47,302 nucleotides of DNA from Saccharicrinis sp. (GTDB taxonomy: Bacteria > Bacteroidota > Bacteroidia > Bacteroidales > Marinilabiliaceae): assembly GCA_024635555.1 (NCBI GenBank), contig JAGXIO010000206.1:1-47302 (forward strand). Direction: 5' to 3'. Below, piece after piece: positions 24,601 through 31,750 of the stretch. The first letter of the stretch is position 1. Each line of letters starts with the position of its first letter. The position numbers and the translations under genes were made by a program. The notes below the pieces were generated by a model. The model did no database searches. It was given only the letters and a program-made list of their open reading frames with translations, and was not told the DNA's origin.

Positions 24601-24760
24601 AGTGAATGGACGTAACTTGTTTCTATGGACGAATTACTCCGGTTCGGACCCTATTATTAATTATACGGGCAATTCGGGTGGTGCAGGAACCTATGGAGTG
24701 GATTATTTGAGAACACCCAACACCCGGTCGGTATCTTTTAATATATCTGCAAATTTTTAA
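21632..24760 (+). CDS. SusC/RagA family TonB-dependent outer membrane transporter
   Basis: The 1042-residue product is a SusC-type importer. After a signal segment (LSGIFLLFSFTFFMVSADGWA) comes the carboxypeptidase-regulatory-like domain (TVKGKVVDDNGEAVPGVNI... FSFIGFQTQDVLV), a TonB-box-like LDEVVVTAMG, the plug domain with the SusC signature (IVIRGISSI...PIFILNG) and NPNDIENVTILKGAAAAALYG, and a long beta-barrel ending in an aromatic residue (SFNISANF). It forms the channel partner of the SusD protein encoded 29 bp downstream. The neighbouring enzymes suggest import of cell-wall-derived oligosaccharides or muropeptides. It has no ECF or hybrid two-component regulator next to it. Confidence 0.95.
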   Translation: MKQKIRTMLDYRLRGLSGIFLLFSFTFFMVSADGWARDESELDKPIVITEVSQLFQAATITVKGKVVDDNGEAVPGVNIIEKGTVNGVITNFDGEYAIEVPPTSTLIFSFIGFQTQDVLVSGRTAIDIVLTAETMGLDEVVVTAMGVVSERKNLNFAVQAVNAEDLTRDKQSNFVDALQGRVAGVDISGAGGSPNAGSQIVIRGISSIDPGMGNEPIFILNGMHVSGGASKAAEINPNDIENVTILKGAAAAALYGSEAANGAIMITTKSGKSGAVKVSLSSTVQVDRAYRVPELQDAYLRGGLGVYREEAMGGWGPLKPEGIKTYNNVEYYLENGIYQKHDVSVSGGNEKFTTYASASYSDHSGVVPEDNLKRLTVLIKSDYNIRKNLSLGLMANLSNRESRGAGSMGSIYSWPIDDDMRNYKNANGTPRLLYLHPNNRYNSPISPYWSRYEDSGKSEAYRTLVQSILKWEPIKNLELTGRIGYDMTNSESLYITTPRWELPEGIDQPTVDDLPHVGNMSQSDGKGTVLNFGGLVQYNRDLGDQFSFNVLAGIDFKREEGRSTGFQGFNFKIPGFESFTNLSVMRREDISLNRSREDIYGVFGELKLDYRGIAHVGVTGRNDVSSTLAEDKNSYFYPSFSGGLIFSELLNLNSKIISFGKLRGNWATVGKSTNPYKQHNYFRSWPQHPDEGYGVDPLSSGNRYLDPEFTTSWEVGTDLRLFNNKTRLDFAYYSTFVDGQIVTVRVSHMTGNVLQTRNEGDISNKGLEVTWNQKILTRGKFAWDITTNFAHNDGTVGDLPGDVTEIFHSAGQVGTIRPTSYEYGPIFGVSGKDYLRTEAGDVIVSQDGTPKINASSNLLIGNREADFTIGVENTWKYHNWSLSALVSMRKGGDVVNGTKASLLSSGMDKTLEDYRNRQIVVKGVVEQSDGSFVPNTKPVVFDQLFYSNYYAPVGTNFIEDGSLVRLANVTLAYDMSYLSKQIGISNLKLSVNGRNLFLWTNYSGSDPIINYTGNSGGAGTYGVDYLRTPNTRSVSFNISANF

Positions 24761-24789
24761 CATCAGTGAAATTTAATACATAGCGAAAA

Positions 24790-26367
24790 ATGAAGTATTT
24801 AAATTATATATTGGTTTTGGTTGTCGCATTGAGTTCATTATCTGCATGCGACGACTTTTTGGGCGACAACCTAGATCCGGATCGCCCTGTCGAAGTCTCC
24901 ATGGATTTGTTAATGCCCACTGTGATTTTTTATATGGCATTGGAGAATTACGACCACAGTGAGTATGGAACCTATTTGAGTCAGTGCCTTACCACGGCCG
25001 GACGAAGCCAAACAGGGGCTTATGCCTACCGCAGTGGTTGGGAGTTTATGGGTATGAACCGTCATCCCCAGTGGCGCCGTCATTATTTTGATATGGGCTC
25101 TAACGCCAATAATGTGGTAAGATATGCCGAACAAGATGGTTCCACTAACTATCTGGCGGTAACACGTTTGTTGCGTTTACTCTCTGTGCAGCAAACAACC
25201 GATGTTTTTGGCGATATGGCACTCAAAACAGCTTATACCGAAAGCCCTGTGTACGAATCGCAGGAGAGTATTTATGAATGGATGAAAAAGGAGGCCGACG
25301 ACCTGATTGTGTTGTTTGAATCTGCAGAGGTTATGAAATCATCTAATCAGCCAATGACTATAAAGCAGGATAGAGTTTTTGGCGGCGACATGGCCAAGTG
25401 GAAACAAATGGCTTATGCTGTAAAAGCTCGAATACTGCTACGTAACTTGCCAAACTTAAATACCAGTGCCGATATATGCAACCAGATTGTTACGGCCGGC
25501 GAAAATGCCTTAAACGGATGGAATGATCCTAATTTTAAGTTTGATGGGGGTGACAGTGTAGAGAAAAACTGCTTTTGGGGTAAGAACAACCGTCCTGTAA
25601 ATACGTGGGAAAGTAGGTCCAATGATTTGGAAGGAGCGATACCTTCGAAGTTTTTTATGGAAAACATATTGTTATACAATCCCGAAACAGAAACATCTCC
25701 CGATCCCAGATTAACGTATCTTATGAGAGCAAGAGCGGATGTGGGAAATAATAATGACACCACATATAGATATTTGGAGAGTAATATTGGCATGCCTGCC
25801 ACACATCAAATATCTTGGTATCCAGAGCTTTACTTTAAGGCATTAACAACGGATACTTCAACTATTTGTTTTTTAACCAAAGCCGAAGTGCATTTTATTG
25901 TTGCCGAAGCAGCCTATTGGGCTGGCGATAAAGCCAAGGCACTCGACAATATGAAACTCGGCACCCGAAATCACATGCTACGTATGGGTGTCCCTTCGGA
26001 CGAAATAGATGCGTATATGCTTAATTCGGCTGTGGTACCTGGTACTGGCAATATAAATTTGAGCGATATCATGCGCGAAAAATACATTGCCATGTATCTG
26101 CAACCAGAGCAATGGAACGATTTGCGGAGATATGCCTACAGTAATGATGATAATGGTATTCAATATGATGATCGCGCCATATATCCAGGTTTAAAAAGAC
26201 CTCATAATCTTTACGAACCATATTGGAGCGATGAGAATACTTGGATTCAGCGTTTAAATTACGACCCGGAAACAGAAGAAAAATACAACCGAACTCAATT
26301 GGAAAAATTGGGTGCTTTCCGTAACCCCGAGTGGTTAAAAAAACCAATGATTTGGGGACGTCAGTAA
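24790..26367 (+). CDS. SusD/RagB family nutrient-binding lipoprotein
   Basis: The 525-residue product has a lipoprotein signal (LVLVVALSSLSACDD; lipobox SSAC-type) and the SusD-like order: an N-terminal region with TPR-like helices (TRLLRLLSVQQTTDVFGDMAL), a middle ligand-binding part and a C-terminal YLQPEQWNDLRRYAY segment. It acts as the lid that captures ligand for the SusC barrel at the cell surface. It appears to belong to the SusD-like_2 subgroup because of its short N-terminal region and the L-D-P-D-R start of the mature chain. Complete in length. Confidence 0.93.
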   Translation: MKYLNYILVLVVALSSLSACDDFLGDNLDPDRPVEVSMDLLMPTVIFYMALENYDHSEYGTYLSQCLTTAGRSQTGAYAYRSGWEFMGMNRHPQWRRHYFDMGSNANNVVRYAEQDGSTNYLAVTRLLRLLSVQQTTDVFGDMALKTAYTESPVYESQESIYEWMKKEADDLIVLFESAEVMKSSNQPMTIKQDRVFGGDMAKWKQMAYAVKARILLRNLPNLNTSADICNQIVTAGENALNGWNDPNFKFDGGDSVEKNCFWGKNNRPVNTWESRSNDLEGAIPSKFFMENILLYNPETETSPDPRLTYLMRARADVGNNNDTTYRYLESNIGMPATHQISWYPELYFKALTTDTSTICFLTKAEVHFIVAEAAYWAGDKAKALDNMKLGTRNHMLRMGVPSDEIDAYMLNSAVVPGTGNINLSDIMREKYIAMYLQPEQWNDLRRYAYSNDDNGIQYDDRAIYPGLKRPHNLYEPYWSDENTWIQRLNYDPETEEKYNRTQLEKLGAFRNPEWLKKPMIWGRQ

Positions 26368-26398
26368 TGATCTTGCAACACTAAAAAAGTAGAATAAA

Positions 26399-27241
26399 AT
26401 GAAAGATAAAACAAAATATTTAGGAACGCTGCTTATCGGTTTGTTGTTTTTTACTGCATGTGAAATCAACGACCCTATTGACGACATAGTTCGCACAGGC
26501 AATTTTGTGTCAAATGTGTATTACGAAGTGCCAAACACCAACAAAAAGGCAGGGTCGTTAGTCGATTTTTATGCCGAGTACTGGTCAGTGGACGATGAGT
26601 TTAAATCTATGGGTATCTGGTACAGCATCGAAACAGAGTACCAGTTTGATATTATATCAGGTATAAATAACTATAGCTTTAACTTAGATTCCATGGAGGT
26701 GGCTCGTGAACAGCAATTGATCCAATCTTTTGAGCATAATGCGGATAGTTACGATACGGAAAAAAGAGCTTATGTTGTCAATGGGTCTTTCCCCATCAGT
26801 TTTACGCTTTCGCAGATCCAAGTTAATAATCCATTGGAATATAACCAGGCGCAGGTCAATAAGTTTTTTCCAGAATCCGTCGTCGATAGGTTTTATATAG
26901 GCTTGTTTGCTACCATGGAGTACGAACTATTGAAAGAAGTGGTGGTGGTAAAATCCGGAATAATTGATGAGGATACCTTTGAGACACATTTTGAAACTGT
27001 GGAGGAAACGGATCCCGTTACAGGGGAAGTCACCAGCAAAAAGGTCATAAAGGAAAATTCGGCTCCTGTATTGCTCGGATGGTTTCAGCAAGTGCCCTTG
27101 GAGGAATTGGTTTACGACCCTATCGATTTTAAGTACAAGGCAAATTATACCAAATCGTATAAGCTTATCTCAAAGTTTGGTGTGGTAAATGGAAACGATA
27201 TCCTCAATTTTTCAGAAGAGAAAATAATTACGGTTAATTAA
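26399..27241 (+). CDS. Surface lipoprotein of unknown function in the PUL
   Basis: A 280-residue lipoprotein (LLIGLLFFTACE; lipobox FTAC). The mature chain is acidic with alternating strand-like segments and no enzyme motif. Position directly after SusD is typical of surface glycan-binding proteins (SGBPs) in PULs, which bind substrate to help the SusCD pair; this is inferred from position, not sequence. The 31-bp gap from susD and 52-bp gap to the next gene indicate one transcript. I do not recognise a named family. Confidence 0.75.
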   Translation: MKDKTKYLGTLLIGLLFFTACEINDPIDDIVRTGNFVSNVYYEVPNTNKKAGSLVDFYAEYWSVDDEFKSMGIWYSIETEYQFDIISGINNYSFNLDSMEVAREQQLIQSFEHNADSYDTEKRAYVVNGSFPISFTLSQIQVNNPLEYNQAQVNKFFPESVVDRFYIGLFATMEYELLKEVVVVKSGIIDEDTFETHFETVEETDPVTGEVTSKKVIKENSAPVLLGWFQQVPLEELVYDPIDFKYKANYTKSYKLISKFGVVNGNDILNFSEEKIITVN

Positions 27242-27293
27242 TTAGAAAAGAATTAATTACATCATGAGGGAATGCCTAGTAAAAACAAATAAT

Positions 27294-28973
27294 ATGAACG
27301 AGATGAAACATATAAATAGAATTTTGCCCTTGCTGCTTTTTCTAATCGTTTTTGTGGGATTTAACTCCTGTGAAAATGAAATTAAAACGGAAGAGTTTGC
27401 AAGCCAGGGGGTTGATTTTGACTATAAGTCCAGCTCTATACACTATGTGATAGGGGAGGAAATCAGCTTTATAAACAAATCTATCGTAGGCTCTTCCTAT
27501 GAGTGGCATTTTGGCGACGGAGAGAGCTCAACAGAAAAGGATCCAGTGCACAAATATCAAAATCCGGGCACCTACAAGGTAAAGCTGATAATAGATGGGG
27601 GCGATTATGAAGCCCAAAAAAACCTAATGATTAGCGATATAGTGCCAGTTGTAAGCTATACATCAACCGACGAGACTATAGTATATAACCAGTCGGAAGT
27701 ATCATTTTTGGTACAAATTCTTAATCCCGAAAACCTTGATGTGAACTATCAATGGACATTTCCCAAAGGTACGCATGGCGAAGGAATTGACGAAAATTTC
27801 ATTTCAACATTGTCTTCCCCGCAAGTTACCTTTGGTACTATAGGTAGCCAAAAAGTGGCACTGTCCGTTAAACTGGGCGAAAAGGAATTGGATCCCATCA
27901 GTGTAAATGTATCGGTAAATTACGATAAGCCTGTCAAAACCCTTTATTACGCCGTTAAAGGCGGTAATATAATGGCTTCAAAGATTATCAATGAAATAGA
28001 CCCCGCTTTGAATGGTGCTTTTGATATGGGCAGCAGATCGGGCAAACATCCACTATCATTGCAGTTTAGCGGCGATCGTTTATATGTTTTTGATGCGGGT
28101 ACTTTTACCGGTTATGTGGGTGAAGCTACATTTGCTACTGCCGGAGATGGTGAAATATTTGCCATACCTATAGATGGTTCCGGCAAGGAGAATATTATCA
28201 ACAATTTTGGAGGCAATACCTTCCTCGATTTTTATTATGGTTACATCGATCAGGAGGCAGGTCAGATTTATTGGGCCGACCGTAGAAATGGTGTGATGAA
28301 AATTCCTATCAATACCCGAAATTCAAAATTGGTGCGAAAGGTCGACAGTGGTCAGTCCGAAGGTGCCGAGCCTTATGTTTTCCAAAATACCTGGCTGGGC
28401 TACTATGGCGCCGGTATTGGCTGGGGTAACCAAAACGGTCCTTTCTTTAAGTATAACAACCTATGGTGGTGGGGCAAACATACGCTGGGTGCAGGTGTGT
28501 TCAGGTTCGCTGATTCTGATATCCTAGGTCGCGACAGAGTGGATACAGATCCCGTTCCCGCGGCCGGAAGAATCCTGTCGAACAGGCAAATACGAGGTAT
28601 GGTGATGGATGAGCAGAATCAGGTACTCTATTATGCCGACCAGTCTGGTTTCCGAATCCGCCAATACAACTTGGCCGATGAATCGGATCGGACGATTATG
28701 AATTACCGTAGTATCGACAATACCGATGGCGAAGGAGGTACCGAAGCGCTTTTTGTAACCGGTATGGCCATTGATGGTGATTATCTTTATTGGGCTTATC
28801 GTGGACCAAAAGTGCCCGAAGGTGTAGATCCTGAAGTGTTTTATTTGGAGAACCCCCTGTATCGTTCAGGTATAAAAAGAGTACCCTTAGCGGATCCGGT
28901 CTCAACTAATATTGAATACTATATTAAAGGAGTAGAAGCCTATGGTATTGCTATAGACCAAACTCAGCGTTAA
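27294..28973 (+). CDS. PKD-domain and beta-propeller lipoprotein
   Basis: The signal segment (ILPLLLFLIVFVGFNSCEN) ends in a lipobox (FNSC). A PKD domain follows at about residues 45-110 (YEWHFGDGESST...HKYQNPGTYKVKLII), then a second Ig-like unit and a C-terminal six-bladed propeller-like region (about 250-559) with YWTD-like repeats (IYWADRRNGVMKI, LYYADQSGFRIR, YLYWAYRG). It probably binds polymer at the cell surface as the second SGBP-like lipoprotein. I placed the start at ATG 27294; 27303 is also possible. The longer frame from 27264 would put an implausible Cys-containing leader before the signal peptide. Confidence 0.8.
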   Translation: MNEMKHINRILPLLLFLIVFVGFNSCENEIKTEEFASQGVDFDYKSSSIHYVIGEEISFINKSIVGSSYEWHFGDGESSTEKDPVHKYQNPGTYKVKLIIDGGDYEAQKNLMISDIVPVVSYTSTDETIVYNQSEVSFLVQILNPENLDVNYQWTFPKGTHGEGIDENFISTLSSPQVTFGTIGSQKVALSVKLGEKELDPISVNVSVNYDKPVKTLYYAVKGGNIMASKIINEIDPALNGAFDMGSRSGKHPLSLQFSGDRLYVFDAGTFTGYVGEATFATAGDGEIFAIPIDGSGKENIINNFGGNTFLDFYYGYIDQEAGQIYWADRRNGVMKIPINTRNSKLVRKVDSGQSEGAEPYVFQNTWLGYYGAGIGWGNQNGPFFKYNNLWWWGKHTLGAGVFRFADSDILGRDRVDTDPVPAAGRILSNRQIRGMVMDEQNQVLYYADQSGFRIRQYNLADESDRTIMNYRSIDNTDGEGGTEALFVTGMAIDGDYLYWAYRGPKVPEGVDPEVFYLENPLYRSGIKRVPLADPVSTNIEYYIKGVEAYGIAIDQTQR

Positions 28974-28987
28974 TTAATAACAAATTT

Positions 28988-29025
28988 CAATCTGGGAGGG
29001 AAAGATAAATTTCCTTTCCAGATTG
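28988..29025 (+). terminator. Stable hairpin after the SusCD-lipoprotein block
   Basis: CAATCTGG (28988-28995) and CCAGATTG (29018-29025) pair, with an inner GGGAAA/TTTCC stem. A T tract is not present, so it may be an attenuator or mRNA-end protector separating expression of the importers from the enzymes downstream. The rest of 28974-29242 shows nothing else. Confidence 0.5.
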
Positions 29026-29242
29026 AATTTAAGTGGCTGATGGTTTTTAGCTGGTAATTACTGGCACTTTGCGAATAAATTGGAGTAGTATTTGGAGATG
29101 CATTTAAAATAAAAGTATTTAATATCTTAAAATCTCTTTAAAATTCCGGCCTTCAGTAAGGTAAGCTTAATATTATCAACTAAGTGCTAATCTGTATTCA
29201 ATCAGTGTATTGTATGAATGTCTCACCTGTAAAAAAATAACC

Positions 29243-31696
29243 ATGACAAAAACACTACTCTCTTTCCTATCTTTATTTCTTTTGCTGGAAGTTGGTATTG
29301 CTCAGGATAGTCTGATTTTTCGTGGCGTTAAAAGCCGGGTAGATACCCTTATATTCAAGCATGATGTGGGTCTGGGTTCCATGTTCACTTCATACAGGTT
29401 TCCGGATGTGCCTCTGAATGTTCATGTTACCGAAATTGATTTAAGCAATCCATATCTAAAGGTACTGTCTAATCTAAGTCACGATTCGCTCCGTAATCTG
29501 GAGGCTCCTTCTCAATTGGCCATCCGTAAGACATATCCTGGGCATAGGTCGGTGGCAGCCATCAATGGCGATTTTTATATCACTTCGGGTCTGGACATTG
29601 GCTTGCCGGTAAATGGTCATGCTACCAATGGCCAACTGGCCAAAGTTCCGCACTCCTCGCGTCCCGTTGTGGCTTTTGATATAAATAAAGCACCTTTTAT
29701 TGATGTGATGACCTATGAGGGGAATTTACATTATGATGGACAAACTTTCCCGATTAACAATGTTAATTCGACTCGCGGAGTCAACCAGTTAATCCTATTT
29801 AACCAGTTTAACGGGCAAACTACCAAAACCAACGATTACGGCACCGAGGTTGTACTTGGATTAGATGGAGGAAACTGGGCCATCAACGATCAAAAAACCT
29901 TAACTGTTAAAGAAATTCGAATAGGTCAAGGAGCAACTGTTCTGCATCCTGGGGAGGCAGTTTTGTCCGGTCATGGTACCGCGCAGGAATTGCTCAATGG
30001 CATGTCGGTGGGGGAAACTCTGGAGATAGATGTGGATGTAACATTAAAAAATGAAAGTACAGCACCGAAAATAATGGAAATGATTGGCGGAGACCGCACT
30101 ATTTTATTGAATGGTGAAATTACAAATAATAACTGGCCCGAATTACATCCCCGGACAGGGGTTGGATACTCTGCAAATAAAAATAAGATATATCTGATCA
30201 TGGTTGAAGGGCGGTCTACAGCGTCTATTGGAGTTAGTACTCAACAACTTGCCGAACTTATGGTGCTATCCGGTGCTGCCAATGCCCTTAACCTGGATGG
30301 TGGTGGTTCATCTTCCATGGTCGTGCATAACAGTGTGGCCAACGTGTCTTCTGATGGTTCGGAGAGGCGGGTGGCCAATACCCTGCTGTTCATATCAGAA
30401 GCACCGATGGCACCGGCAGTCAATTTTGGACTGAATGCCCAATCTGTTCGTGTGCCCTTTGGCAATAAGTATCAGTTAAAAGGAAGTACTTATAACGAAT
30501 ATGGTGATGTGGTGGATTACATGAGTGCCACGGAAATTAGTTATGAGGTGGAAGGTGATATTGGCTCGGTGGATGCCAATGGCTTATTTACCGCCACGGG
30601 CTCGGGCGAAGGGAAAATACTGGCACACTGGCAGGATAAAACAGAAACCGTATGGGTTAAGGTTTTGCCTACTTCCGCGCTTTCATTTACGCTGGAACAA
30701 CTCACCATCGATGATCTAAACGAATATAAATTTGAAGTTTATGGAGCTGATGCAGATGGTGTAAAGTATTTGGTCAATAACGATTTGCTCTTGTTTCAAT
30801 CCCTCGACGAAAGCATTGGCACCGTGGATGTAAATGGTGTTTTTAAAGGTATGCAGGATGGTGAGGTAACCATAAGGGTAGCCACTCGAGACGAAAGTTT
30901 TGAGGATTTTTGTACGGTGCATGTAGAGGTAGGCAGAGGTCATAAGATGTTGGACGATTTTTCTGATCCCTCGTTATGGACCGTTTCCAGCAGTTGGCTT
31001 AATGATGTTACCCTAACACGAGAAGAATATGGTTCTACAGGAGAGGAGATGCTTAAAGTAGCATATACGATGACATATGCAAAAAGGACTGCTTACATAA
31101 ATCTGTCGCGCCCCATACAAATCTACGGTATGCCGGATTCTCTGTTGCTGGAAGCATCCGGAAACGGATATCAAACATCGTTTATTTTGTCCCTTGACCA
31201 TCCTGCAGGGATTTCTTCGATACCCTCATTTACCGCTACCAACATACAGACCTTCAAAACCCCAATCAGGGTAGATGATATTCCGCAGGTGGATTATCCT
31301 TTGTTTTTTAAAGATTTGAGATTGACCGTAGAAAAAGATGCTGCCTATGTTAACGGTGAAACCTATGAGGGAGCCTTTTATCTGAAAACCCTTAAGGTAA
31401 CCTATCCCGCAGAGGATCCGAGCAGTGCTGTCCCAACAAGTAAAAAACCGCAGCCTTTTCTAATCTATCCTAACCCTACAAAGGGTGATGTTTACATAAC
31501 AGCCAACAAGGATATGGGAATGGTGAGTTTTAATATTTATGATTTAAGTGGCCAGTCCATTTTGAGCCGTCATATAAATTTTAGCAATGGATCAAATCTG
31601 GTTTATGTGAACTTAAATCAACTTAGTAAAGGATTGTATCTGTATTCGATAGTTGGTACGTACGGTAAGATCAATGGGAAATTACTGAAGGAATAG
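29243..31696 (+). CDS. Secreted phosphodiester glycosidase (NAGPA domain) with T9SS sorting domain
   Basis: The 817-residue protein has a signal peptide (LLSFLSLFLLLEVGIAQ). The NAGPA/phosphodiester glycosidase domain covers about residues 90-385, with AAINGDFY, HPRTGVGYS and the hallmark LNLDGGGSSSM near residue 350. These enzymes cleave the GlcNAc-1-phosphodiester bond. Ig/Big2-like repeats follow (VDANGLF, VDVNGVF) and then a C-terminal T9SS type A sorting domain (FLIYPNPTKGDVYI...KGLYLYSIV). Export to the surface is therefore via T9SS. The ATG at 29243 was chosen because TTG at 29210 would place 11 odd residues before the signal. A possible target is the GlcNAc-1-P-MurNAc link of wall teichoic acid. 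Confidence 0.92.
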   Translation: MTKTLLSFLSLFLLLEVGIAQDSLIFRGVKSRVDTLIFKHDVGLGSMFTSYRFPDVPLNVHVTEIDLSNPYLKVLSNLSHDSLRNLEAPSQLAIRKTYPGHRSVAAINGDFYITSGLDIGLPVNGHATNGQLAKVPHSSRPVVAFDINKAPFIDVMTYEGNLHYDGQTFPINNVNSTRGVNQLILFNQFNGQTTKTNDYGTEVVLGLDGGNWAINDQKTLTVKEIRIGQGATVLHPGEAVLSGHGTAQELLNGMSVGETLEIDVDVTLKNESTAPKIMEMIGGDRTILLNGEITNNNWPELHPRTGVGYSANKNKIYLIMVEGRSTASIGVSTQQLAELMVLSGAANALNLDGGGSSSMVVHNSVANVSSDGSERRVANTLLFISEAPMAPAVNFGLNAQSVRVPFGNKYQLKGSTYNEYGDVVDYMSATEISYEVEGDIGSVDANGLFTATGSGEGKILAHWQDKTETVWVKVLPTSALSFTLEQLTIDDLNEYKFEVYGADADGVKYLVNNDLLLFQSLDESIGTVDVNGVFKGMQDGEVTIRVATRDESFEDFCTVHVEVGRGHKMLDDFSDPSLWTVSSSWLNDVTLTREEYGSTGEEMLKVAYTMTYAKRTAYINLSRPIQIYGMPDSLLLEASGNGYQTSFILSLDHPAGISSIPSFTATNIQTFKTPIRVDDIPQVDYPLFFKDLRLTVEKDAAYVNGETYEGAFYLKTLKVTYPAEDPSSAVPTSKKPQPFLIYPNPTKGDVYITANKDMGMVSFNIYDLSGQSILSRHINFSNGSNLVYVNLNQLSKGLYLYSIVGTYGKINGKLLKE

Positions 31697-31750
31697 GGTG
31701 ATTATAAAGAGTAACAGAAAAAAATAATACAAACAATAACACTTTTAAGG

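Noticed and set aside
29210-29242. TTG start for the phosphodiester glycosidase
   Set aside because: It would place MYECLTCKKIT before the signal peptide; ATG at 29243 gives a normal signal sequence.
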